Both the position numbers and the translations under genes were made by a program. A DNA stretch of 64,000 nt from Bacteroidota bacterium. Lineage in GTDB: Bacteria > Bacteroidota > Ignavibacteria > Ignavibacteriales > Ignavibacteriaceae. The stretch spans positions 310,001 through 374,000 of the forward strand of contig JAJYDC010000001.1 in the NCBI GenBank assembly GCA_021777835.1. Direction: 5' to 3'. Numbering within the stretch: the stretch's first letter is position 1; the number at the start of each line of letters is the position of its first letter. The notes beneath the pieces are model-generated. The model made no database searches and was not told the origin of the DNA. It was given only the letters and a program-made list of their open reading frames with translations. This document shows, piece after piece, positions 8,132 through 17,601 of the stretch.

Positions 8132-9053
8132 GAATTTTAATTTTGACAAACTAAAAAATAGTTTGGTAAAGACTAGAACTAAGCTAGTAAATTCACTAAA
8201 TGAAACAATTAGCGGAAAGGCCTTAATTGAGGAGGATTTTTTCGAAAAATTACTGGATATTCTCATTTCTTCCGACATGGGCATGGATGTAGCCGATAAG
8301 ATTATAACTAAAACTAGAATTAAACTTAAGAATGAAAAAGATCGAACAAATGCTAATATTATTCGGATAGTAAAGAGCGAAATGGTTGCAATATTTAATA
8401 ATGATAAATTGATTGAAGATAAAAATATCAACTCAAGTTTAACGCCCTACGTTATTTTAGTAATTGGAGTTAACGGAGCAGGAAAAACTACTACGATTGG
8501 GAAACTAGCCAATAATATGCATAAAAGCGGATTAGAGGTAGTTGTTGGTGCTGCTGATACTTTCCGAGCAGCTGCCAGCGAACAATTAAATATTTGGGCA
8601 AATCGTGCCAAGGTCAGGATTATTCAAAAACCGGGTGGTGATCCATCATCGGTTGCCTTTGAGGCTGTCTCAGCGGCTATTAAGGATCACGCAGATGTTG
8701 TTATTATAGATACTGCAGGAAGATTACATAACAAAACTAATCTAATGATAGAGTTAAGCAAAATAAAGCGTGTAATTTCTAAAATAATACCAAATGCTCC
8801 ACAAGAAACGCTGTTAGTTTTGGATGGGAATATCGGACAGAATGCTATTGTCCAGGCTGATGAGTTCTCAAAAGTCACAGAAGTAACCGGTTTGGTAATT
8901 ACTAAGTTGGATGGCACCGCAAAAGGTGGCGTAATTTTCCAAATATTCGATAAACAAAAAATTCCCGTTAAATATATTGGGGTCGGTGAAGATATAGATG
9001 ATCTGCAGGATTTCGATCCCGAAGCATTTGTATCAGCCATATTTGAAAATTGA
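8118..9053 (+). CDS. ftsY: Signal recognition particle receptor FtsY
   Basis: The SRP receptor GTPase delivers ribosome-nascent chains to the Sec translocon. Residues 1-100 form the helical N domain without the long acidic A domain of E. coli. The G domain carries GVNGAGKTTTIGKL (about 117-129), GAADTFRAAA, IIDTAGRLHNK, TKLDGTAKGG and GVGEDIDDLQDF, the last being the family C-terminal signature. Length (311) is typical of short FtsY. It overlaps pgsA by 14 bp; co-expression of a lipid enzyme with a membrane-targeting receptor is plausible. Confidence 0.96.
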   Translation: MSLFKNFNFDKLKNSLVKTRTKLVNSLNETISGKALIEEDFFEKLLDILISSDMGMDVADKIITKTRIKLKNEKDRTNANIIRIVKSEMVAIFNNDKLIEDKNINSSLTPYVILVIGVNGAGKTTTIGKLANNMHKSGLEVVVGAADTFRAAASEQLNIWANRAKVRIIQKPGGDPSSVAFEAVSAAIKDHADVVIIDTAGRLHNKTNLMIELSKIKRVISKIIPNAPQETLLVLDGNIGQNAIVQADEFSKVTEVTGLVITKLDGTAKGGVIFQIFDKQKIPVKYIGVGEDIDDLQDFDPEAFVSAIFEN

Positions 9054-9247
9054 GAACTTTGCTCATAGGGAATTAAGACTGAAGCCAATATGAAATTAAT
9101 GAATATAAGTTTACATAATATACATTATCGGACACATATATTAGCTTTACCTTTCCTTTATTAAATAATATAAGCCGTGCACCTAGTTGCATTATCCCAC
9201 TCCAAATAAAAATGATTAAAGAATGCTAAAGTGAAGTAAATTCGTAA

Positions 9248-10099
9248 TTATTTATATTTATAAAATCCTTCACCCGTTTTTCTGCCAAGTTTATTTGCAT
9301 TAACCATTTTTTTTAGTAGCGGACATGGCCTGTACTTCGGATCATTAAAACCATTATATAACACTTCCATTATTGATAAGCAAACATCCAGACCTATAAA
9401 GTCAGCTAATGAAAGTGGTCCCATTGGATGATTCATACCCAATTTCATAACAGTATCAATTGCTTCTGTCGAAGCAACCCCTTCCATTAAAGCAAAAATT
9501 GCTTCATTGATCATTGGCATTAGAATTCTGTTAGAAATAAAACCTGGAAAATCATAAACTTCTACCGGTGTTTTCCCAATTTTTATAGATAATTCTTTGA
9601 TTGTATGAAATGTCTCGTCTGAGGTAGAATATCCTCTTATAATCTCTATTAACTGCATAACAGGGACAGGATTCATAAAATGCATACCAATAAATTTATC
9701 CTGACGTACATTCTTTGATAACTCGGTTATAGAAATGGATGAAGTGTTACTTGCAAAAATTGAATTCTCTTTTACTATCTTATTCATTTCTTCAAATATC
9801 TTTATTTTAGCATCTTTATTCTCAAATATTGCCTCGATAACTAGATCAGTTTGGACAGGTATTCCGCTAAGTCCGATAATCGGATTTATATTACTTAAAG
9901 TTCTAATTTTCTTTTCTTCTGAGATCGTTCCCTTTTTAATCTGCCTGTCTAAATTTGATATTATTGTTTCAATGGCTTTTGTAGAACGTTCTTGACTTGT
10001 TTCAATTATATTTACTTTATAGTCATTTAATGCAAAAACATGGGCAATCCCATTGCCCATTGTCCCACCACCAATTACAGAAATGTTTGTTATGTCCAT
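9248..10099 (-). CDS. hbd: 3-hydroxybutyryl-CoA dehydrogenase
   Basis: An NAD(P)-dependent 3-hydroxyacyl-CoA dehydrogenase interconverting acetoacetyl-CoA and 3-hydroxybutyryl-CoA. The Rossmann motif [16 protein letters not shown] lies at the N-terminus, the signature with catalytic His in [17 protein letters not shown] near residue 138, and [11 protein letters not shown] with the substrate-binding Asn in the C-terminal helical domain. Length (283) matches single-domain HBD rather than the FadB fusion. No other beta-oxidation genes adjoin it, so its pathway (butyrate, fatty acid or PHB) is undecided. Confidence 0.92.
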   Translation of the reverse strand: MDITNISVIGGGTMGNGIAHVFALNDYKVNIIETSQERSTKAIETIISNLDRQIKKGTISEEKKIRTLSNINPIIGLSGIPVQTDLVIEAIFENKDAKIKIFEEMNKIVKENSIFASNTSSISITELSKNVRQDKFIGMHFMNPVPVMQLIEIIRGYSTSDETFHTIKELSIKIGKTPVEVYDFPGFISNRILMPMINEAIFALMEGVASTEAIDTVMKLGMNHPMGPLSLADFIGLDVCLSIMEVLYNGFNDPKYRPCPLLKKMVNANKLGRKTGEGFYKYK

Positions 10100-10174
10100 A
10101 ATATTTTTTTTCTCTTTTCATAATTCGTTTAACTCTAAGCTCTTAAAAAGTAAAAATTTTAAATTCCGACTTTT

Positions 10175-11293
10175 CTATTTCTTTGAAGTTAAGGCTGCAA
10201 TCTCATAAATCATGCTTAAGCCTAAAACATTAATATTTATATTATTTGGTATTATAGAAGAAAGATAATTTAGCCTTCTAACGAGGTCATTTATTTCAAC
10301 AGATGGAAAACTTTTATTAAACTTAGAAAATGTTTCTTCATACTTGGAAAAATATAAATTTCCAAATCCTATTCGATATTTTTGCAAGTCGTTTAGCCAT
10401 ATTGTTACCATTTGGATAATCAACTTTATTGAATCTGAATCATTTTCCGATAAATAAGGTGATATTTCGTTAAACGCAGAATTGAATTTTTTACCTAGTG
10501 AATACCTTAAAAAAGAAATCGTTCTTGCTAATAACGTTTCAAAATCATTTTCTAATAGTTGTATTGCATTACTTACGGATCCGCCTGAAAATGGAGCAAT
10601 TTCCTCTGATAGATTCTTTTCTACATTAAAATATTTGATTAACACTTTTGATAAGTCTTCATTATTAAGAGGATTAAAATTTACAACCCAACATCTGGAT
10701 CTGATTGTCTCTCTTAGCATAAATGGGAAAGGCGTAGTTAAAACGAAAATAATTCCCTGCGGAGGCTCCTCCAAATTCTTGAGCAAGGCATTTTGAGCTT
10801 CATCATTCATCAGGTGGGCATCAGATACAATGATAAAGCGATACTTGACATCTGCGTATGAAAAGGAAATAAATTTTCTTATATCACGAATACTCGTAAC
10901 CTTTATATTATTAGCCTTCGGGATAGAAATTTTAATATAAGGGTTTTGGATTTTCTTTTCCAGCTGATCTCTTAAAATTTGTATTTCATCTTTACTTAGT
11001 TTTTCAATGCCAGTACTATCATCATCTTCATTCTTGCCTCGAGGTAGTGGTATTATATATTTGATATATGGTTCTGAAAATTTGTATATGTGATTTTTTA
11101 TTTTAAGAAATGTTTCAGCATCTAAAAATTTTGAATTTATAATTTCTGCAAATTTGAACGCAGCTAAATCTTTGCCACAGCCTTCAATCCCGCTAAACAG
11201 AAATGCATGAGGAATATTTGATGAAAAGATTATCTTAGTTAATAATTCTTTCGCTTTTTGCTGGCCGTATAATCCCTCCCATGTTAATTCCAT
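10175..11293 (-). CDS. holB: DNA polymerase III delta' subunit-like clamp-loader protein
   Basis: An AAA+ subunit of the clamp loader. It has a Walker-A-like motif FSGIEGCGKDLAAFKFA (residues 33-49), VSDAHLMNDEAQNALLKNLEEPP, and the SRCWVVNF arginine-finger motif. The C-terminal helical collar follows, to 372 residues. The usual four-cysteine zinc module after the P-loop is absent; that region is instead charged (about 60-105) and holds no Cys pairs. It lies upstream of the DUF2795 gene in transcript order reversed: the DUF2795 gene ends the region on its 3' side at lower function similarity and spacing is only 45 bp. Confidence 0.85.
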   Translation of the reverse strand: MELTWEGLYGQQKAKELLTKIIFSSNIPHAFLFSGIEGCGKDLAAFKFAEIINSKFLDAETFLKIKNHIYKFSEPYIKYIIPLPRGKNEDDDSTGIEKLSKDEIQILRDQLEKKIQNPYIKISIPKANNIKVTSIRDIRKFISFSYADVKYRFIIVSDAHLMNDEAQNALLKNLEEPPQGIIFVLTTPFPFMLRETIRSRCWVVNFNPLNNEDLSKVLIKYFNVEKNLSEEIAPFSGGSVSNAIQLLENDFETLLARTISFLRYSLGKKFNSAFNEISPYLSENDSDSIKLIIQMVTIWLNDLQKYRIGFGNLYFSKYEETFSKFNKSFPSVEINDLVRRLNYLSSIIPNNININVLGLSMIYEIAALTSKK

Positions 11294-11338
11294 TAGAATT
11301 AAATGCTAATCAAGTTTACAACACTTTCCTTATTATTG

Positions 11339-11560
11339 CTAGTAATCATCTTCATTATAAAAGAAGTCTTCATCAGAAGGATAATCTGGCCAAATATCTT
11401 CAATTGATTCATAAGGTTCATCAGAGTCCTCCAATTCAATTAAATTCTCAACAACCTCATAAGGTGCACCTATTCTTTCAGCATAATCAATTAACTCTTC
11501 CTTAGTTGCAGGCCAAGGTGCATCGTCCAAATATGAAGCTAATTCAATCGTCCATATCAT
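11339..11560 (-). CDS. DUF2795 family small acidic protein
   Basis: A 73-residue, very acidic protein. Its core, WTIELASYLDDAPWPATKEELIDYAERIGAP followed by VVENLIELED, fits the DUF2795 family; in writing, the core spans residues 3-45. The C-terminal third is a low-complexity Asp/Glu/Tyr tail. DUF2795 proteins are small helical domains of unknown function. It lies 45 bp upstream of holB and 19 bp downstream of the M23 peptidase gene, on the same strand, so it may be transcribed with both. Confidence 0.75.
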   Translation of the reverse strand: MIWTIELASYLDDAPWPATKEELIDYAERIGAPYEVVENLIELEDSDEPYESIEDIWPDYPSDEDFFYNEDDY

Positions 11561-11579
11561 AAATTCTATAACTTCCTGT

Positions 11580-12506
11580 TCAATTTTTATGGGTTAATTC
11601 AAAAAAACCTAAATTACCAAAGAAAAACTCTGCTGGGTTCAGAATTACGCCATCATGGTGAACTTCATAATGAAGATGTGATCCAGTGGATAATCCAGTA
11701 TCGCCAATCTTTGCAATCATTTCTCCCCTCACTACTTTTTGGCCTTCTTTTACATCGGCCTCAGATAAATGAGCATAAATAGTTTCGTATCCAAATCCAT
11801 GATCTATTTCTACAGCTAAACCAAACCCCCCTCGATATCCCACTGATTCTATTGTACCATTTCCTGTAGCATATACAGGTGTGCCTTCACTGGCAACAAA
11901 ATCAATCCCGTCATGCATTCTCTCAATATGTAGAATTGGATGAAACCTCATTCCAAAACCATCACCAATCTCACCATCACATGGTTTTATAGCTGGTATA
12001 TCTTGATACAATTTTTGATTTAGTTGAAGCTGATTCCTTATTTCACTATATTGTTTTTTCTCAAATGCAACTTTTCTCGAGACTAAATCAACAAAATTAA
12101 GTAGTGAATTAAGCTTCTCTTCGGAAGGACTTTTAAAAAAATCTGTTACATTATTAAATGATCCCCCACCAATTCCAACATCCATCTCATCTTGAGAAAC
12201 TGGCTGCAAATTTGCTGCTGCCCTAAGGTTATTATTTGTTTTATATAAACTATCTAACTGTTTATCTAGTAAATCATAATTAGTAGCAATTTTATCTAAA
12301 TTCTCTTTCAAAATTCTATTTTCGCTTCTTAAATCTCGCATATTTTTCTGAGAGTTAACGATAGAAGAAACGATAAAATAGCCGCCAAATATAATTGTAC
12401 TAAAAATCACCACAGAGAGAGTAAAATATATAGCTAACTTAGCTTTATAATTCTTAATCTCTATAAATTGTAATTTGGCTTTTGAGAAGAAATATAATTT
12501 TTTCAT
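11580..12506 (-). CDS. M23 family metallopeptidase, membrane-anchored
   Basis: A probable peptidoglycan endopeptidase or envelope regulator. It has a single N-terminal transmembrane segment (about 24-45), a coiled-coil region (about 50-95), then a LytM/M23 domain with the metal ligands in MHDGIDF and GSHLHYEVHHDG. Both zinc-binding motifs are present, so it is probably active and not an EnvC-like degenerate form. The architecture resembles the membrane-anchored M23 proteins of Bacteroidota and Chlorobi. Located in the periplasmic face of the inner membrane by inference. Confidence 0.88.
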   Translation of the reverse strand: MKKLYFFSKAKLQFIEIKNYKAKLAIYFTLSVVIFSTIIFGGYFIVSSIVNSQKNMRDLRSENRILKENLDKIATNYDLLDKQLDSLYKTNNNLRAAANLQPVSQDEMDVGIGGGSFNNVTDFFKSPSEEKLNSLLNFVDLVSRKVAFEKKQYSEIRNQLQLNQKLYQDIPAIKPCDGEIGDGFGMRFHPILHIERMHDGIDFVASEGTPVYATGNGTIESVGYRGGFGLAVEIDHGFGYETIYAHLSEADVKEGQKVVRGEMIAKIGDTGLSTGSHLHYEVHHDGVILNPAEFFFGNLGFFELTHKN

Positions 12507-12564
12507 AACTTAGGCCGCAAACTAAAAAAATAAGATTAGTTTGTCAAGGGTATTGTCCACTTTT

Positions 12565-13575
12565 CTATTCAAAATCGTGTTCGAAATAATCGACACCTCT
12601 AAGACTGTCATCATTGTGATTCTTTAGTTTACTATTTAAACGGCTTTGAAAATAGTTTGCAGCATCATATCCATAGTGTTTTAGTAAATAATTCAGACTT
12701 ATTACCTCCGAAATCACGGTAAGGTTTTTCCCAGGCAAAATGGGAAGTTTAACATAAGGAACTTCTATATTTAGGATATTAAAAAAATTTTCATCTAACC
12801 CGGTACGAGTGTATTCGACTTTATCATCCCATACTTCAAGTTCAACAATTATTTCTAGCCTTTTTTGATATCTAATTGCACGAATACCAAACATTCTTTC
12901 AATATCAAGAAGACCTAATCCTCTAATTTCCATGAAATGCTTAACTAAGTTTGTGCCGGAACCCATCAAGATTCCTTCTCCTTTTTTAGTGAGAATTATA
13001 ATATCATCCGCAACAAGACGGTGTCCTCTTTCAATTAAGTCAAGTGCGACTTCGCTTTTCCCAACGCCTGATTTCCCTACAAACAACATGCCTACACCGT
13101 ATACATCAACAAAGGAACCATGTATAGAAATTCTCGGTGCAAATTGATCGTCTAAAAAATCGCTTATGAGATATACAAGTTTAGTTGTATCGTAGGATGA
13201 ACCAAATACTGGGACATGATGCACATTAGCTATTTCTAATAACAATGGGAAAGGTTGATTGTTATCAGTTAAAACGATACACGGAATGTCAAAGCTAAAT
13301 ACTCTTTCGACAGCCTCTCTTCTTGCAGAATCAGATAACTGATCTAGATATCTCATTTCGGTATTCCCAAACACTTGAACTCGTGCAAAAGAAAAGAGTC
13401 CAACAAATCCAGCTAATGCTAGGCCTGGTCTAAATAAATTTTGGTCAACTATTTTTTTTGAAAAACCAGATTTATCAGAATATAATTTTAGCTTAAATTT
13501 ATCCCGCGTATTATTAAACAAAAATTCAATTGTAATGAATTCTTTTCTAGAAATAGCTTTTTGATCAATTCTCAT
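12565..13575 (-). CDS. hprK: HPr kinase/phosphorylase
   Basis: A bifunctional kinase/phosphorylase that acts on a serine of HPr-like proteins. The N-terminal regulatory domain (about 1-130) is followed by the catalytic domain with the capture His near residue 152, Walker A GKSGVGKSE (about 167-175), and the family signature MEIRGLGLLDI. Length (336) is normal. It overlaps hpf by 4 bp (ATGA-type). No PTS components lie in the window; a role in regulation without sugar PTS, as in other Gram-negatives, is inferred. Confidence 0.93.
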   Translation of the reverse strand: MRIDQKAISRKEFITIEFLFNNTRDKFKLKLYSDKSGFSKKIVDQNLFRPGLALAGFVGLFSFARVQVFGNTEMRYLDQLSDSARREAVERVFSFDIPCIVLTDNNQPFPLLLEIANVHHVPVFGSSYDTTKLVYLISDFLDDQFAPRISIHGSFVDVYGVGMLFVGKSGVGKSEVALDLIERGHRLVADDIIILTKKGEGILMGSGTNLVKHFMEIRGLGLLDIERMFGIRAIRYQKRLEIIVELEVWDDKVEYTRTGLDENFFNILNIEVPYVKLPILPGKNLTVISEVISLNYLLKHYGYDAANYFQSRLNSKLKNHNDDSLRGVDYFEHDFE

Positions 13576-13877
13576 TCTTTAATTCTAATATTTTTTTTTG
13601 TTTTCAATTTTTCAAGTTGCCTTGAAAGTTTTATAACCGCAGCACTTATTGACTTCATAAAATCATCAGATTCTTCTTTAGCAGTCAAAGTCTGTCCGGG
13701 AACTTGCAGCACTATTTCAGCCGACTTAATACTAGGATGAGTATTCTGAAAACTTAGAATAACATCCGCATTGAAAATACTATCGTTGAATTTCCCTAAA
13801 GACGAAACTTCTCCATTTATAAAATCTTTTAAAGTATCATGTGCTTTAAATTTTCTAGCAGTTATTGAAATATTCAT
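13572..13877 (-). CDS. hpf: Ribosome hibernation-promoting factor, short form
   Basis: A 101-residue HPF/RaiA (S30AE) protein that binds the 30S subunit and inactivates ribosomes in slow growth. The N-terminal beta strand MNISITARKFKAHDTLKDF and the charged C-terminal helix are typical. There is no C-terminal dimerisation domain, so this is short HPF or RaiA, not the long form. A strong SD (GGAGG) precedes the ATG. It sits between a Xer recombinase and hprK, an order reminiscent of hpf-hprK neighbourhoods elsewhere. Confidence 0.88.
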   Translation of the reverse strand: MNISITARKFKAHDTLKDFINGEVSSLGKFNDSIFNADVILSFQNTHPSIKSAEIVLQVPGQTLTAKEESDDFMKSISAAVIKLSRQLEKLKTKKNIRIKE

Positions 13878-13892
13878 TGCAACCTCCTGTAA

Positions 13893-14777
13893 TTATGATT
13901 TTGGATGAGCTTTTTTATAAGTGGATTTTAATCTTTCAACACTAATGTGAGTGTATATTTGCGTGGTGGACAGATTTTCATGCCCTAGTATTTCCTTTAC
14001 TGCACGAAGATCTGCTCCATTATCAAGCATATGAGTAGCCGCGCTATGTCTTAAAATATGAGGACTCTTTTTCTTTATCTCTGAAACTTTCCCCAGATAT
14101 TTGCTAACCAGTCTATGAACATATCGAGGATATATTCTCTGATTCTTTTCGGTTACAAAAAGAGGAGCTTTAAAATCTAAAATGTCCCTTGTTAATATAT
14201 AGTTGTTCAATACAGGAACAGATTTTCCTCCAATAGGTACAACTCTCATTTTATTTCCTTTACCTAATACAGTAAGAGTTTTCCTATCTAAATCTAAGTC
14301 GGATAAATTTAAATTGCAAAGTTCAGATACACGAATTGCACATCCATATAATATTTCAAAAATTCCTATGATAAGTTCATGATTTTCATCCGATTTTTCA
14401 ATTTCATCATAAATTTCTAAAATCGATCCACTTGTAGTTATATCAGGTAATTTCCTTTTCGTCTTTGGGTTTGTTATTGATAAAATTGGATTTTCTTTTA
14501 TATAATTGTGTTGATATGCATATTTAAATAAACCTCTAAGAGATGACAGTTTCCTTGAGATTGAAGTTTTCTCATGCTTCTTGTCAGTTAAATAACCTAA
14601 ATATGAACGAAAAAATCTTTCATATATTTCTGACAAATCATTTTTATTATATTCCTTGCAGTAATAATTAAATTCACGCAAATCTTCTGAATAAGATTTT
14701 AATGTCATGGACGAATATCGACGAATTTTTTCAATATTTTCCAAATATTCTTCTATAAGTATATCAATCAGCATCAA
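13893..14777 (-). CDS. xerC: Tyrosine recombinase XerC/XerD
   Basis: A site-specific recombinase that resolves chromosome dimers at dif. The N-terminal SAM-like core-binding domain (about 1-95) is followed by the catalytic domain with Arg in CAIRVSELCNL, Lys in LGKGNKMR, HILRH with His and Arg, the late His in LGHENLSTTQ, and the nucleophile Tyr in IYTHIS. All catalytic residues are present and length (294) is typical of a chromosomal Xer, not an integrase. XerC versus XerD is not decidable here. It overlaps the topA end by 14 bp. Confidence 0.9.
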   Translation of the reverse strand: MMLIDILIEEYLENIEKIRRYSSMTLKSYSEDLREFNYYCKEYNKNDLSEIYERFFRSYLGYLTDKKHEKTSISRKLSSLRGLFKYAYQHNYIKENPILSITNPKTKRKLPDITTSGSILEIYDEIEKSDENHELIIGIFEILYGCAIRVSELCNLNLSDLDLDRKTLTVLGKGNKMRVVPIGGKSVPVLNNYILTRDILDFKAPLFVTEKNQRIYPRYVHRLVSKYLGKVSEIKKKSPHILRHSAATHMLDNGADLRAVKEILGHENLSTTQIYTHISVERLKSTYKKAHPKS

Positions 14778-17097
14778 TCTCTTTCAACTCTTCAGCTTCT
14801 TCTTGAATCATTTCTGCATGACAAATTGGACACCGCATATAAATCCCTTTCTTAACAGAATAACGATGTTCCATATAGTCTGAATCAGCATTGGGGCAAC
14901 TTTGAGGAACTGGTTTATACCAACTTACAAAATCGCAATCAGGATATCTAGAACAACCGTAAAATAATCTTCCTCGTTTCGATTTCCTTTCAACTACATA
15001 TCCCGTTTTGCATTTGGGGCAATCAACACCAAGAGAAATATTTTTTATAAAATCACATTCAGGATATTTCTCGCATCCAATAAATCTACCAAATTTCCCA
15101 TTTCGGTACACTGTTCTAGAGCCGCACTTATCACACATTTCACCAGTGTATTCGGGCTCTTGGTTTTGGGCATAAATATCCTTAAATGATTTTATATTTT
15201 TGCATTCAGGATAATTTGAGCATGCTAAATATCTACCGAATCTACCTACTTTAATTTCCATCTCGTGTCCGCATAAATCACAAATAATTTTATCAATTTT
15301 ATTTTCAACATTTTTTAATGCGTTTGAAAATGGTCTATAAAAATCGTCAAGTACTTTTTTATATTGATTATCACCTTGTGCAATTTGATCTAATTCTGCT
15401 TCCATACTCGCTGTAAAATCCTCATTTATAATATCAGGGAAATTAGTAACAAGGATTTTATTTACTTCTCTACCTAGTTTTGTAGGAAATAGTTTGCGCT
15501 CGACCTGATCCACATATTTCCTATCTTGTATTGTTCCTACAATCATAGAATATGTGCTAGGTCTACCTATACCTTTACTTTCAAGTTCTTTTATCAAAGT
15601 ACTTTCCGAAAACCTAGCTGGAGGTTTTGTAAAGTGCTGAGCTCTTTTAAGATCCTCTAAACCAAGGTGCTGATCCTTTTCTAATCCAAGAGGAATTGTA
15701 TCATTGCGATATTCTTCCTTTTCCTCTGCATTTTCTTTCACTTCAAAAATTTCTTCATAAATTTGCGTAAACCCCCTGAACTTAACAGCACTTCCAAAAG
15801 CCTTAAATATAAATTCATCAGCTCCTATTTCGACGACTGTTGTTTCCAAAAGTGCCGGATTCATTTGAGAGGCAATAAATCTTTTCCAGATCAGCTCATA
15901 TAGCCTAAACGAATTCTTGTCTAAATACTTTTTAACAAAATCTGGTGAATATTTCAAAGATGTTGGCCTTATTGCCTCGTGTGCATCTTGCACATTGGAT
16001 TTGTTTTTCTTTTCGTAATTATTTGGCACGGCTGGTAAATATTCATTACCAAAGTTATCTTTGATAAAATCCCTGACTTCTGTAATCTTTTCATCACTTA
16101 TACGAGTCGAATCAGTACGCATATACGAGATTAACCCTTGTAAACCTTCCGTCCCAAGTTCTACACCTTCGTATAACTTTTGTGCTATAGCCATAGTCTG
16201 TTTGGGGCGCATCCTGATTCTTTTCGAAGCTTCTGCTTGTAATGCACTTGTGATAAAAGGAGCTGGGGGGTTTCTTTTGGAAGTGCGTTTAACAATATTG
16301 CTAATGTAAAAATTATCTTTTCCTGATACCCGGTTAAATACTTCAAACGCTTTTTCTTCATTCGGAATGTTAATACTCTCCTGCAAAAAGTCTTCCCATT
16401 CTTTTTCTTCCATAATGGGTTTTGGTTGAACTCTTATGTCCTTCCCATTTATGCTAAAAAGTTTAGCTTTGAAAGTGTCTCCTTTATCAGTTTTAAATAT
16501 TGCCCAAATTGACCAATATTCAGTAGTAATAAATTTCTCGATTTCGAATTCTCTATCACAGATTAATTTTAAAGCTACCGATTGCACTCTTCCGGCAGAA
16601 AGTGCCGTGCTACCTGACATTTCGATAACGGCTTTCCATAGAAAAGGAGAGATTTTGTATCCAATTATTCTGTCCATTACCCTTCTTGCTCGTTGTGATG
16701 CTACCAAATTAGTGTCGATTATGCTAGGATTTTGCATAGCTTTTAAAACGCCGCTTTTAGTTATTTCATTAAATAAAACTCTATGAATTTTTGAATCAGC
16801 ATTTAAGATATCAGCAATATCTTGTGCAATAGCTTCACCTTCACGATCCGGGTCAGTAGCAATATATATACTTTTACTTTTTCCTGCTAAAGATTTTATC
16901 TTCTTTATAACATCCCCTTTACCTCTTATTGTAACAAACTGAGGCAAAAAATCGTTATCTAAATCAACTCCCAGTTTTGTCTTTGGTAAATTTTTAACAT
17001 GTCCAATTGTTGGCTCAACTATATAGTCTTTACCAAGATATTTATTTATTGTTTTAGCTTTCGCAGGTGATTCTACAAGGACAAGGTTTTTGAGCAT
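14764..17097 (-). CDS. topA: DNA topoisomerase I
   Basis: A type IA topoisomerase relaxing negative supercoils. TOPRIM is at the N-terminus (LVESPAKAKTI with the catalytic Glu; TDPDREGEAIA with the DxDxE acidic residues), and the active-site Tyr lies in SYMRTDSTRIS near residue 325. From about residue 600 the C-terminus has three four-cysteine zinc ribbons (CDLCG...C...C repeats with GRF/GRY motifs) and a fourth degenerate one (CP, CPIC). Length (777) is normal. Codons near its 5' end share 12 bases with the ybeY start. Confidence 0.97.
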   Translation of the reverse strand: MLKNLVLVESPAKAKTINKYLGKDYIVEPTIGHVKNLPKTKLGVDLDNDFLPQFVTIRGKGDVIKKIKSLAGKSKSIYIATDPDREGEAIAQDIADILNADSKIHRVLFNEITKSGVLKAMQNPSIIDTNLVASQRARRVMDRIIGYKISPFLWKAVIEMSGSTALSAGRVQSVALKLICDREFEIEKFITTEYWSIWAIFKTDKGDTFKAKLFSINGKDIRVQPKPIMEEKEWEDFLQESINIPNEEKAFEVFNRVSGKDNFYISNIVKRTSKRNPPAPFITSALQAEASKRIRMRPKQTMAIAQKLYEGVELGTEGLQGLISYMRTDSTRISDEKITEVRDFIKDNFGNEYLPAVPNNYEKKNKSNVQDAHEAIRPTSLKYSPDFVKKYLDKNSFRLYELIWKRFIASQMNPALLETTVVEIGADEFIFKAFGSAVKFRGFTQIYEEIFEVKENAEEKEEYRNDTIPLGLEKDQHLGLEDLKRAQHFTKPPARFSESTLIKELESKGIGRPSTYSMIVGTIQDRKYVDQVERKLFPTKLGREVNKILVTNFPDIINEDFTASMEAELDQIAQGDNQYKKVLDDFYRPFSNALKNVENKIDKIICDLCGHEMEIKVGRFGRYLACSNYPECKNIKSFKDIYAQNQEPEYTGEMCDKCGSRTVYRNGKFGRFIGCEKYPECDFIKNISLGVDCPKCKTGYVVERKSKRGRLFYGCSRYPDCDFVSWYKPVPQSCPNADSDYMEHRYSVKKGIYMRCPICHAEMIQEEAEELKEIDAD

Positions 17098-17121
17098 AAT
17101 AATTCCGCTTACTTTACATAA

Positions 17122-17574
17122 TTAAAGATTATAAATTTTGGATGCTCGGAAAATAAGCCAATAATCGGCGCACAACTTATTCTCAAGCTTTTTCATAACA
17201 AGTCTATCATTTTTGCTTTGATCATCATATCCTAATAAATGCAAAATTCCATGAATTACAAGTCTAATAATTTCCTGATTAGCTTTTACCCGAAATCTAT
17301 TAGCATTTTTCTCAGCATCTTCAAAGGAAATAATAATCTCAGCATCAAATATATCATGATTATTATTGTAATTAAAAGTGATTATGTCTGTAGAGTATTG
17401 ATGCTCGAGAAATTTTGCATTTACCGCAATTATTTCTTTACTTGTGACAAAATTAATGACCAAGCTAGATATTTCAAATCCTAATTCTTTCCTTAATTTA
17501 GATACAATTGCATGTATTGCAGTCTTATTTATTGTTTTTTTTGCGGAAGAATTTACTACCAAATTTTTTAACAC
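17122..17574 (-). CDS. ybeY: Endoribonuclease YbeY
   Basis: A single-strand endoribonuclease in 16S rRNA maturation and ribosome quality control. The zinc motif is HGILHLLGYDD near residue 110; the third position is Asp rather than the usual His, as often in Bacteroidota relatives. The start is GTG, supported by the SD GAGGAAA five bases upstream. Length (150) is normal. It lies 24 bp upstream of topA on the same strand. Confidence 0.88.
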   Translation of the reverse strand: MLKNLVVNSSAKKTINKTAIHAIVSKLRKELGFEISSLVINFVTSKEIIAVNAKFLEHQYSTDIITFNYNNNHDIFDAEIIISFEDAEKNANRFRVKANQEIIRLVIHGILHLLGYDDQSKNDRLVMKKLENKLCADYWLIFRASKIYNL

Positions 17575-17601
17575 AATTTCCTCTTAGCTATTTTGTAACA
17601 A

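Noticed and set aside
9248-10099. hbd as part of a butyrate or fatty-acid cluster
   Set aside because: No thiolase, crotonase or acyl-CoA dehydrogenase genes adjoin it; the link to AtuA and KorAB is only shared location in the window.
13893-14777. Tyrosine recombinase as a phage or island integrase
   Set aside because: Length and motifs fit chromosomal Xer, it is embedded in a core gene run overlapping topA, and no tRNA or att repeats adjoin it.
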